Shown piece after piece: positions 1 through 11,800 of a DNA stretch of 64,000 bases (position 1 is its first letter; each line of letters starts with the position of its first letter). The notes beneath the pieces are model-generated. The model saw only the letters and a list, made by a program, of their open reading frames with translations, was not told the origin of the DNA and ran no database searches. The DNA comes from Acanthaster planci (lineage: Eukaryota; Echinodermata; Asteroidea; Valvatida; Acanthasteridae): the NCBI RefSeq assembly GCF_001949145.1, contig NW_019091479.1:1-64000 (forward strand), written 5' to 3'. The translations under genes and the position numbers were made by a program.

Positions 1-3000
1 AAAAATTGAAAATCAAATGAAATCTGAAGGATCAAACAACACATTGATTTTTGTTTGAGAGGCCTCAGGGACTTCAGTTGCCTGCCACGGGGCTCCAAAC
101 TTGGTGAATTTTACACTATTTTCAATGGGGCTTGAATTAGTTCAGTGCACCCTGAGGGGCCGTCCCACATTCCAAGGGGGGCAGGGCAGGGTCGCTCGTC
201 TCCCAGCGCCCGATTGGCACCCTTTGACCGCGAGGTTACTTCCTGTTAGCGAAGCGTTATTTATTTTTTACGTATGGCCTTGGTACAATCACCAATTCTG
301 GATTAACAAATAAAGTGCGGTGAGAATATTTTCAGCAATGCGGAGGAAAAAGAAAACATGGAATTGCGAACGGCTGCTTGTGTAACACATTGAGCGAGCT
401 TGCACACCTGGCATGAATTTACCCACAATGCTTTGTGCGTCGTTAGCCATGACCCCTGTGACGCATTTCCTTCACTAAAATCTGCGCAAGGCCATCGACC
501 ACTTCCGGGTCAGCGAACCAGCCTGGCTCTCTCTTCTTTGCCGGTGAGGGTGCACTTCATTTCCATGTGGTTGCAGGCCGATACATAAACTGCCATAGAC
601 AACAGTGATAAATTCCTGAATTTGAAAAATTCAAGAAAAGTTCCCAGAAGTTTCTCAGGCGTTCAAACCGCGCATCAAATTAAAGTTCATGTAAGATTCT
701 TCATTTTTTTTTCGAACTCAGGAATGTCGTCCTTAGAAAGCAGTCGTGAAGCCCCTCGCCATTTTGAAAAAGCGATGCCTACGTACACTTCTCGAAAAAT
801 GTACCATTTTCAGGAACTGATCATGATTTCTTTCAAATCTCACTCAGACACAAGCTGGCATTCCTTTTGCTTGACTAAACCTGTCTTTTCTGCAAATCGT
901 CAAGTTCATGGGCCGCAAAATGTTCTATTACGTAGACAATTTGAGTACATAAAAAATTGCTGGCCTGCACCCAATTTGATCCATTTTGTCGATTATCGGG
1001 TAGTCTAATTGTATCGCCTCTTTCTGCAGATTTCGTCGTACGAAACACAATTCTAAAAAAAAATCCCGCTTTTTCATTTTGCCTTCACAACTTTGACCGT
1101 TTTTACCACGCCGATGTTTTCTGAGCGTATAACGGACGATTTGGTTCGACCGCTGGCGGTTTCCACAACAAAATGTGGACAATCAGCTGGCTAAAAACAC
1201 GCTACTGTCCACGCATCAAAACTCTTCCGTATACAACTTGAAGGGAAAGCTATCTCCACCTAGTGACAGGAAAAGTACTCATCGGCTAGCAACGGTCCAA
1301 GCGATTAAGTCATTTCTCTTCAAACCAAAGCATGCGTCTCTAATCTGTTTCATACTTTATTACTTTTGCCTGGGAAATTTGCTACTACCAAAAATGCCCG
1401 GGTCTCGAACTTTCCGATTGAACGTTTAACTGCATCTCCCTGACACCAACTTGAAGTTTCTCCCTGACACCAACTTGAAGTTACAGCCATGCCCAATCCT
1501 TTCGGACGTCCTATGCCAAACGCGGCACACCTAGTACGGAGGATGACTTACGACAAGCCTTGAAGACCGTCATTAAGGAAACCATCAACTTCCACCTTAC
1601 AAAGTTCCCGCAAAACTTGCCCTGCGGTGGACGGTGCACCGCAAGGGACATCACAGTTATTTAAAAATAAACAACATGCCTACAGATTAACCTAAAGAAT
1701 GAAACCACCCGAAAAACCAAACAAAAATTAACCCCCAGAAGTAATCAAACAACATATTGCTGATGTATCTTCTAAGCCACCGTAACATTACGTATGCGCG
1801 TTTCACATCCTCTAAACTCATCAAGGGCAGAGGTTTCCGAATTAAATGAAAATGTCGGTAGCAGTCAAATTCCAGGCCAGTGTATAATTGACGTGCTTTC
1901 ATGACGTGTGCGACCCTGAAAACCTTCCTCCAGCACGTATACAAAAGCCAGAGATGTGTGAACTGCATGAGTGCGTCTGAATCAAACCCTCATGGCGGAC
2001 AGCAGGGTGGGTCGTGTACATGTTATTCGAAGGCCTCCCAATCAATTACAGGCTTAGTGCTTGTGTATTACCGTATATGAACATACATGTACATGGCTAT
2101 TACATTGTTTATAAAATGGTGCTGATGAAACACGCTATACACTACTATAGCGCAAGTTGAGATCTGTTAGTCAGCCATCCACACTGACGCGCCATGTGGG
2201 TTTTCCTAGCTACAGGCCAGGTGTGACTGTTCGAGGCAAGTTTGCAAGCGACCGAGGGAGAATTGCTAGAAAATGTTCGACGTACATGTACATTTATTGT
2301 GTAAGCCCTGATATCCTGTCGAACCCGGAACTAAGCGGATACTGAACTTTAGGACAACATCACTGACGTGTGATCTGACCGCAGTTAGGACGAGAGCTCA
2401 AACGTCGAAAGGCTTTAGACGAGAGCCGATAACTAGCGGTAAGTGTAGTCAACGCAGCGCCCTAGTTAAAGGAAAAACACTCTTCGTGGACGTCGGAGGT
2501 ACTGCAAATTGACGGTACGTATATAAAACCTGCAATGATGATTCTTTTTTTTCATACATTCGACTGAATTTCTCCTTCAGTTTGCTCTTGAAAATTATGC
2601 AATGTATTTTGTAACTTTTCCCTTTTTTAGCGGCAAAATGAAAGAGGAAAGAAGGAATTAAATATTAAATTGAGCTGTAAAAATTCAATGAATATGAATA
2701 TTGTTGTTTACTTTGAGAAAAATTTACCCGGTGGAACCCGAAAAAATATTACTACAATGGGAAAGCAGAAAGGAGAGTTTCGAAATTGAAGTGTTTTGCT
2801 CCACCCTCCCCCAAGGCGATTTTATTTTGAATTAGTGTTTTCTGTGTTGAAGGAAGGAGACAACTAGGCAAACAATGGTCATCCTTATAAAAAAGAAGTT
2901 GCCCATCTCCTTAAAACAATGTTTAGACTTGAAGGGAGTAAAAAGCGTAAGGGGCGTTCTCCAGGTCCTTGGTCGAAGTATGGGTTCGAACCTAGTGGAT

Positions 3001-5671
3001 TCCTAGAGAAAAAAATCTGACTGGACACGCCCACTTTCGCCTGTACCAATGTGGGAATGGTAACAAAATGTTCCGGCGTTCATAACCTTATCGCGTACAG
3101 AGTGTTAGCTTTCTGGCGGCCATTTGTGAAACAGGTTTTGCATGGACTTTTTTAATCAAAAAGTATTGCTGGGTCCTTGAAAATTACGTTTCTAAACAGC
3201 GAACATAAGGAATAACTTGTTAACGGTATGATCGAAGACTACATGAGATGGGTGAAAAATATGGATGGATAACTTTGAGGAGAAAAATAAGATATGTTTC
3301 TATCTGATTTTGTTGCTTGAAATTAAATCAAAACTATACGTTTAAAATTTTAAACGAATTCCACAGCATTTTATTCCCCTTTTTTGTAACTCTATACGCT
3401 GAGTAACGAGGGATGTTTTGTAGAGTAAGTGTTTCCTTATAGGGGTGTTAGCTGAGCCGATTCATGACCTCTGTGAGGCAGCGTACTGTTATCAACAAAG
3501 CCAGCAACATGCCGGCAGCACAAGTCATTTCCGCATCAGTACAGCGCCTTTTCAACAAAACACCGGTCATTAAAGCTGGCGTTGCCATGTTGGAAAGATT
3601 TCCATGTTGTTACTCCCGCGCATAGCATAAACCGTACAGCATCAGTGCTGAATTATGGGGCAAACCTGTTGGAAAGAAACGTAAATATAGGAAAACGAAG
3701 ATTTTGACCTTATTACAGTGGAGAGAAATCGTGGTGTCCGAATCGCTTGTCCTCATTTGATAACAATGCAGTTTCGCCACTGCCATTGTATCATTTCTCT
3801 TGATCTGGTCATAGATATTGCGTATAAAGTGTTGCCGATTACAATGGTGCCTTCAGAACTGTGGCGTTAATTTATTGTGGTGTCATAATTATGTCACTGT
3901 TTGCTGCCCTGCTTGGGTCGTGTTATTCGGTTTATTTTATTCCTATTCCGTCAAGAGTGTTTCAGTTGTAGGGTTTGGCGACGTCGTAGACTTGGCACGG
4001 CTGTTGTTTAAATTATAATCGAGAGACGGAAATCATGCCAAGACAAGGGCAAGAGAAGATGGCGTCAATTTGAAATAACATCCAGAAAATTTAAGTGAAG
4101 AAGAATTTGTTTTAACAACAAGATAATGATGGACAGACGTCGTGCGTTTACTTCATTTAATATTGTTTGTTTGCCAACCCCTTAATGAGCGTTCAATACA
4201 AATGTATTTTTTTCTCCACGATGCGTGGCAACAATTATTTCGATAATTTTAGACCGCTGCAGGGTACAGTCATGACTCGTATAAAGTGGTATTATCAGGG
4301 ACTTTCCCCGACGCTGGCCCGCTACTTAATTTTCGAAAGCAGTTTACAGCAGTTACATGTTTGATGATAATTTATATTCATGGTTAGATGTACCGCTACC
4401 AGACAAATTGTCTTGCTGGGCTGTAAATTGTATATGATTTAAGATTTAAAACATGGTAGTGGTTTTTAGGTCCAGGGTTGTACAAAGACTGGTTATGGTT
4501 TATCTTTTTAGAAATGTACTTCAAGTCTCGGTTTTTCCCCGTAAACGCAATAATGGCATGATGGTTAATTTCCAAGTTCGCTTTACTATCTTTGCTTCTT
4601 CTAAGCGTTTTAAACTACCTGCCTGACCCACTGGCTGTTTTAATGGCTAATTTTCCCCCAGATAATTTGCGGGATCCGCCCCATTTACCAGTTCCCGTGA
4701 GCTTTCCTCCCCCACATAGCCATTAAGTGTCAGAGAAGATGGATTCTTCCCGTCTGCGGGGAGTGTTCGACTGCAGAGAGTGACGAAAGGAAAATCTGTA
4801 AGGAATCCACGACACAGAAATAGCATCAAAAATAACGAACTAAAATCCTCCATGAGGATACAAAGTGCACGGTACAGAACAAGGAAGTGGACAAGGCTAA
4901 AAAAATGCTTTTAAAAACCAGACATGACTTCGCCTAGTAAACACTTTGGCAGTATTGTGTGTGAATACGCTGGTGCCATAGTGCATTTGAATATGAAAAC
5001 AAAACACAAAATGAAATTTCGGTTCATAATTCAGCACACCGTGCATGAGGTTCCAAAATTCAAGGACAATCCAAGAGTGTATTGACACGTCTGCACATAC
5101 ATGTACATGCCGTAACACGTATGTATCCATGATTGGAGTTCCATATGTGACTTCACGCAGTGACATCTGGAGCGGTGAATATTCCACATTAAATGCTATC
5201 GAGTTCTTGTTCGTATTCCCGGTCTGCTTCTGACGCAGGATAATTTAAAGCTGATTTTCGTAGAATCCTGGCTGGATTGTGTAATTATTTCACTTCAGTG
5301 TCTGGCGGGGATTGGGAGTTGCAAAGCCCCTGTCACACTCGTTTGCAATACATTTTTACATGTTTTGGTCTTGTGTCCCTGACCGCCACCGTAAAACAAC
5401 AGGTCCTTAGTTCTGAACATCATTAGGGCCAACTACATAAATATGCCATCCTGAATACAAATTACAGATAAACTTCAAAATCATGAACAACGACCTCTAC
5501 CCCCTCAACTTCCAGCACAAATTTCCGCCACTGGCATCAAATCACACAAGTGTAAGGAATATTTGTCGCGACTGTTGAAGTTCGTAATCACACGTCTTGT
5601 TCTTTTCAGGTTGGAAATCCATGATAAAATTTCACCAACGATTTAAAAAGCCCGCTGGTATATAAATCCAG
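1..5671. other. Intergenic sequence, no gene recognised
   Basis: I see no conserved protein, splice-consistent exon chain or RNA gene here. Short reading frames exist but have no recognisable domains and low-complexity or random-looking composition. The region contains a perfect 24-bp direct duplication (listed separately) and A/T-rich stretches. If gene A has exons upstream of its first recognised one, they would lie here, but none resembles gene B's N-terminal or RBD exons. Confidence 0.6.
1435..1482. repeat. Perfect 24-bp tandem duplication
   Basis: Two identical adjacent 24-bp copies (1435-1458 and 1459-1482) containing CCTGACACCAACTTGAAG. It is a short tandem duplication with no coding context. 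Confidence 0.85.
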
Positions 5672-5686
5672 CTGTCTTACGACATC

Positions 5687-5833
5687 ATGGCGTACTTCAG
5701 ACAAGACTCCAGCAAATTACCGAAGCTGAAACACACGTTACATGACATCATGGTCAACGGACTCGAAGAGTTCCCCGGCCTAGTGACGTTTGGCGTCAAT
5801 CGCAAAGACGACGAGGCGTACTTTCAAATGATT
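5687..5833 (+). CDS. Gene A exon 1: pre-DH segment of unit 1
   Basis: Encodes 49 residues from the first in-frame Met, including KLKHTLHDIMVNGLEEFPGL, which matches gene B exon 49749-49880 and every other unit. It ends with a GTAAGT donor in phase 0 at the same codon position as gene B's intron. Homology to the exon start of unit 2 (residues SYD) extends five codons before the Met, to 5672, directly after a CAG that could be a splice acceptor. An in-frame stop lies at 5663-5665. The choice is therefore between Met 5687 as start and an unseen upstream exon spliced at 5672. Confidence 0.65.
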
Positions 5834-8800
5834 GTAAGTTCATTGCAATGGAAACGATCGTTTGAATATTGCCCACAAACGTGTTATAAAGTTACCTCAT
5901 ATGTGACATGTGATGTGACGTTTAATTAACTCATCTTTAACTCTTCGTGAGTTGTTCTTTGTTGATTGTTTACAGGGAAATGTCTTTCAATCGACACTGC
6001 AGATAATTATTTGTGATCATTTTGGTGATCTTTGTAAATATACAAGGAGGATTTCCAGCGTAAATGCACCGATAAGGCGAAGCTGCGCGACTTGCCCAAG
6101 AAGCAGAGAGAACAACAAGATATCATCTGGGAGATCATCCAATCAGAGCTCATGTTCACCCGTCACCTGCGCGTCATCGTGGACGTCTATTTGAACACCT
6201 TGCTTAACCTCCAGGCTTCCGTTATGCTCAACGAGATCGAGACAGAGAAGATCTTCGCCAACATTAGCGCCATCGAGAAGCTTCACACGACATTTGTCAC
6301 ACAGAAGTTGTCCAACGTCATCCAAAAAGCAGAGAGTGGCAAAAGGCTTCCCTCAACCTTTGACTTGGTTGAAGCGTTCAAGGGCTGGGTAAGTAACAAT
6401 TACTAAGTAATGTTTGAGGAACTTTATTACGTCAAAGTTTACAAGCTATTCCAGTGAAGTATTTGGTGTATGTACTTTGAAGAGTCCCCGTTGGCATCAA
6501 GGAAGCGTTTTACAAGGATGATGTCATCGATAAAATTGTCTTTGTGTCCCCCATAAGACTAAAGCACCCCAAGTACACATCATTCTCCTAATGCGTCTGG
6601 TTTACCCTGCTGAGAATCCCCATAAACCTAGAATAAATACCCTTTCTCATTCCCGTGGGTTGACTCTCTGAGACTGTAGAAATAAGACAGTTGTGGGTAG
6701 TTTTATTCTTTGCAGTAAATCAAGTTTTCTTTTGCGCAGTGTCTTGTTCGATATTACATTCAACTGATAGTTGTAAGAAATCATGTGGTTTTTGTGTTGC
6801 AGTTATGATGGAATGAATGTTCTTTCTTTTGAAACAATTATTTGTGAACAAAAGTCTTCAAGTTCACCAGCTGATTTTCATCTTTTGTAGTTGAATATTG
6901 CAAGATTTTCACATCGTTTGCGACTACAAAATCACTTTACCCCAGCATGACTCTTATTTTATATGTTTGGTTCTAGTTTGAAAGTATTGCCGTGCCCTAC
7001 CGCGAGTATTTTTCACGTCATTGCGATTGCCAGAGGTATCTTAGGGAGCGAGCCAAGGATAACGAGATGTTTAGATACTTCTTACAGGTAAACATAAACG
7101 GAGATGTCCTGTACGGTACATTTGAAAAGAGGACCGTGCAACCGCACCACCAGACCGTGTCGAACTTTCTTTCCTAACAATACACAAACCGGCCTCTTGT
7201 CATTTTTGTAGTAGAATCATCTCAACAAATGTTGACACGATGGCCTCATCTTGGCAAATTGGTCTTAATAATGGTTTTGAGTAATATTTGTTAATCAAAA
7301 AACATGTTTGTTCATAACGGATTCATTAGAATGATATATAGGCGCATATAGTAATGCCATATTTTGGTTTTGTTTTGAAGTTTCCTGAGTCTTCTCCCAC
7401 TTTTGTGTCCTCCTTTACATTCAACAGTGGGGCCAGAAACACCCGAAAAGCCGCCGCTTGAAGCTTACCGATCTTCTGCTTATCCCTTTATCGCGCATCG
7501 CCAGGTACCCTCTTTTATTGGTCATGTTGGAGAGGAAACCTGATAGGCAGGATCAGGACAGACTTTCTAAAACAGTAAGTGGAAGATGGATGAATTTCAT
7601 CCAGGTTGATGTTCAAACATTTCTGTCGAAATAATCATGGAAACAACTTTTTGGTTAGTCTTCTCTCGGGTCACTTTGTTTTTGTTCAGATATCGGAGCT
7701 AAAGGCGTCTGCAGTGCGAGCAATCAAGGAGGCGAGTGAGGGACTGGAGAGAGAGAAGATGTGGAAGTCACCTGAGGTTTCGAAATCACCAAGGGGATCG
7801 AAGGAGTACAGCAGATTGTCCTCTGGTGGGCCAATTGAGGAGGTAACATCAGTCATGTGATTTGTTCATGGTATACATGTATGTATAATTTTACTACTTG
7901 TGTAGTGCGCACGGGATATGTTGGACATTTATATGTTCACACCTGATTATAACCCGGAGGTTGCATCTTGGTAGGCTGACCTGGTAAAAAAAAACCTCTT
8001 TCCACAGTCTTATGGAATTGTACCCTTCAAACTGAGGTAATACTCACGACAGGATTAGTGTCTTTCTTTCTTATCCTCTTTATTAAAGGGTCGAAACATA
8101 TCATCCCCGGGATCTTGGTATACAGTGTTATCCTTGTTTTACAGTTGGTCCTGTGTGATTTCATTTATAACCTTTTAGTCTTACGACTGCGTGTCTGTTG
8201 AGGAGGCCAAAATGTTTCAACTGCGGCAGGCATTGGATGATATCATGGCCCACGGACTTCAAGACTTTTCCAGCCTCCTGACGTTCAGCACCAAGAGGGA
8301 TACCGAAGACGAAGATTGCTTTAAGATTGAGGGGTCCTGGCGGGCGTATCTAGGTGAAGAAGAGCTCGCTGACCTGGACAAGAAGCAGACTGACCAGCAA
8401 GTTGCCATCTGGGAGATCATCAGATCGGAAGTTGGCTTCATCAAAGACCTTCGCGTCGTTGTGGATTTTCATCTCTGCACCTTGCTCAATCTACAAGCCT
8501 CTATGTTGCTGAATGAGGTGGAGACGGAGCAGATCTTCAGCAACATCTCTGCGATCGAGAAGCTTCACACCAGATTTTGGAAGGAGAATCTCTCAGTCAT
8601 CCTTAAGAAGGCACAAGAGAAGCGAAGCCGTCTATCGGCCTTGGACTTGGCCAAGGCATTCGAGGGATTCACTGTTCAGTTTTCGCCGTATTGTGAGTTC
8701 TGTGCTAACCGCAACAAATGCATGAAGTACTTGAAACAACAAATAAGGCAGAACAACATGTTCAAGTTCTTCATTGAGTGGGTTGAAAAACATCCCAAAA

Positions 8801-11800
8801 GCCGAGGTCTCAGACTTCAAGATCTTCTCGATTATCCAATGCTGCACATTGCAAGGTACCCTGTCCTCCTCTCAGAAATAGAGGAATCGACAGTTGAGAT
8901 GCAAGAAGAATTGGCCAGAACAGTAAGTCTTGTTGCTTACCATTTTCTGTGATTCCTATGTAAAGAATAGTGTTAATAACTATCCGAGTCGATAGTAGGC
9001 TTGTAACCTATGCAAAAAAATAATACCGGTAGCACCCGGCAAAATTTATCAGTGGTTAACTGTGAAACCTGGTCAAACTTGGCACTATTTGGCACATGAA
9101 AGAAGCTTATGTCATGTTATATATTGACATAATGTGATCGACACATATAATTATACGTGCTAGGCAGGCCCTGAAGCTCAAGAATAAAAGTTTTAGAACT
9201 GGTTGATCATTTTCCTTCTATTAGGTATGCCAAGTAACCGAGTTTGTCAAACAACTGCCCTTCGAGTCTACATCAAGGTATGAGGAACGAGGGGATGAGG
9301 AGACAGGAAAACAGATTGATTCCAAGGACCACAAGGCTTCTGTAGGTGGACCAAGTCTGGATGATTCCTCCTGTGAATACGTGGATGAAATTGTCACGTG
9401 TCTTGTCCGGCAAGACTCCAAGCTAACTGAGTTCCAACAAATGTTTAATGATGTCCTCAACAGTGGGCTTCAGGACTTCACAGGCCTTCTGACCTTCAGC
9501 CCGAAGGAAGACGATACACAGTCCTTCCAGATCGAAGAGTCGTGGCGTGAATTTGGAAACGAGGAGACACTTGATGGGTTAGGTTTGAAGCAGATAGACC
9601 AACAAGAAGCTATGTGGGAAATCATCTCCACAGAAATTAATTTCATCCAAGACATTCGCATCACCGAAGACTTCTACTTGAATACTCTTCTCAACCTTCA
9701 AGCCTCCATCATGTTAAACGAGATTGAGACCGAGCGGCTGTTTGGGAACATCTCTGCAATCAAGAGGGCCCACACTCGATTCTGGAAGGAAAAGCTGTGC
9801 AAGGTCCTGGAAAAGGCCCGAACAAAGAAGACGATACTATCGCCTGTTGACATTGCTGAGGCATTTGAAGGGTTTGGATATGTCTTTGAGCCTTATATAG
9901 AGTTCTCATCAGAACATAGCGAATGCACGAAGTACCTTGAACAGATAATCAAAACCAACGACAGATTCAGATTCTTCTTGGAGTGGGCGGAGAAACATCC
10001 CACAAGTCGATGTCTTAAACTGCAGTACCTACTCAACTCCCCCCTGCAACGAATTTCTGAGTACCCTCTCCTCCTCACTGCAGTGGAGACAGGAACACTT
10101 GAAGACGGTACTGAGTCGACTATGATAAATCGAACGGTAAGCATGAATCTTCTTCATTGATGCGTGCTTAGTTACAAGACAAGTCATAATATAATTTCAG
10201 GTGAGAACCGCGCACAAATTATCATTTTGGGGGTGTTTTTTATGTATCAAAGGTTGGTAAATTCAAAAGTACACTTTTAACCGGAACAAATATTCCTTGC
10301 AATTTTAATACAGTGAGCTCAACACGCTTAATTGTACATCATTGGTCTTTAAAATGCTTGTTTATGGTATTTCATCTGTGTTAGAATGTATGCAGTCGTG
10401 CTCTGGCTTAGTTCAAATTTTCGTTATTTTCTATTGCAGGTAGGCGAAGTGAAGGAGTTTGTTGATCTAGTTCAACACGAATCACAACAGGAAGGAGATA
10501 AACTCCACCGTAAGTCCACCTCTGGGGACTCTGATTCGTCTTGCCAATACGTTGATGAGGTCACCACTGCTCAGATAAGTCAGGATTCCAAGCTACTTCG
10601 ACTACAGGAGACGCTAGATGATTTGATGGTCAACGGACTCCAAGACTTCCAGGGCCTGCTGAGATTTGGCTCGAGGAGGGAAGACAGGGAGAGCAGTCTC
10701 CCAGTCGAAGAGACCTGGCGGGCATTTGTGAAGGAAGAGGAGCTCTTTAGCACTGACAAGAAGCAGATGGATCAGCAAGCTGCCACCTGGGAGATCATCA
10801 GAACGGAAGCTGACTTCATTCGAGATATCCGCATCACTGTCGATCTGTACCTCTGCACCCTGCTTAATGTCCAAGCTGCCATGCTCTTGAACGAGATTCA
10901 GACGGAGAAGATCTTCGGCAATATCTCCGCCATCGAGGAACTCCACACCAAGTTCTGGAAGCAGAAGCTATCTGGCATCGTCAGCAACGCGCGGGATAGA
11001 AAAGAACTGCCATCGGCGTCGGACTTGGCAGAGGCGTTTGACGGGTTCCCAAGGCTCTTTACGCCTTACGCAAGGTTCTGCTCCGCTCGGAGCAAATGCT
11101 TGGAGTATCTGAGAGAACAAATTGGGAAGAACAGATTGTTCAGGACGACCATGGAGTGGGCTGAGAGACATCCTGATAGTAGAGGCCTCAAACTGCAGGA
11201 TCTAATGGACTTGCCATTGCATCGAATTGCTAAATACCCGATCCTCCTGGCTGCTTTGGAGAATTCGCTGGATGAACAAGATAAGACAAAAGTCTCTGAG
11301 AGGGTAAGTTAGGTATATTTTAAATCGGATGATGAGAAGTATTGAACTTTAGAACCATTTTCCACCGAAGAATTGTTGCAAGCATATTGTGAAATTGAGG
11401 TAATCATCAATGTTCCGTTTTATTTAGGTATCTAAAATGAAGGAATTTGTGGTGCATGTTTCTCGACTCTCAACACCGGTAGCGAATGGACAGAGTAAAG
11501 TGGACGGAAAAGAAGGGACACCAACTCTGGCTCGCAAGAAGGCCTTGAGGCATCACTCTACGCCTGAAGAGGATCGTAAAATGCTCGAATTAAAGGAAGT
11601 GCTTGATGATTTTATGACTGAAGGCGTTCAGGATTTTTCTGTTCTTTTGGCGTTCAGCGGCAAGGGACCAGGCGATGATGGGTGGTTTTGCATTGGGGAA
11701 TCTTGGCGTTCACTTGGCGGCGAGGAGCAAGGCAATGAGATGGATAAAAGACGGGAAGTTTGCCAAGATGCTATCTGGGAAGTCATCACATCGGAAATTG

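Noticed and set aside
5659-5667. TATATAAAT, a TATA-box-like sequence 20 bases before the first Met of gene A
   Set aside because: A start site 25-30 bases downstream would fall on or after the Met at 5687, and the segment between overlaps homology to a coding exon start, so it is more likely chance A/T sequence.
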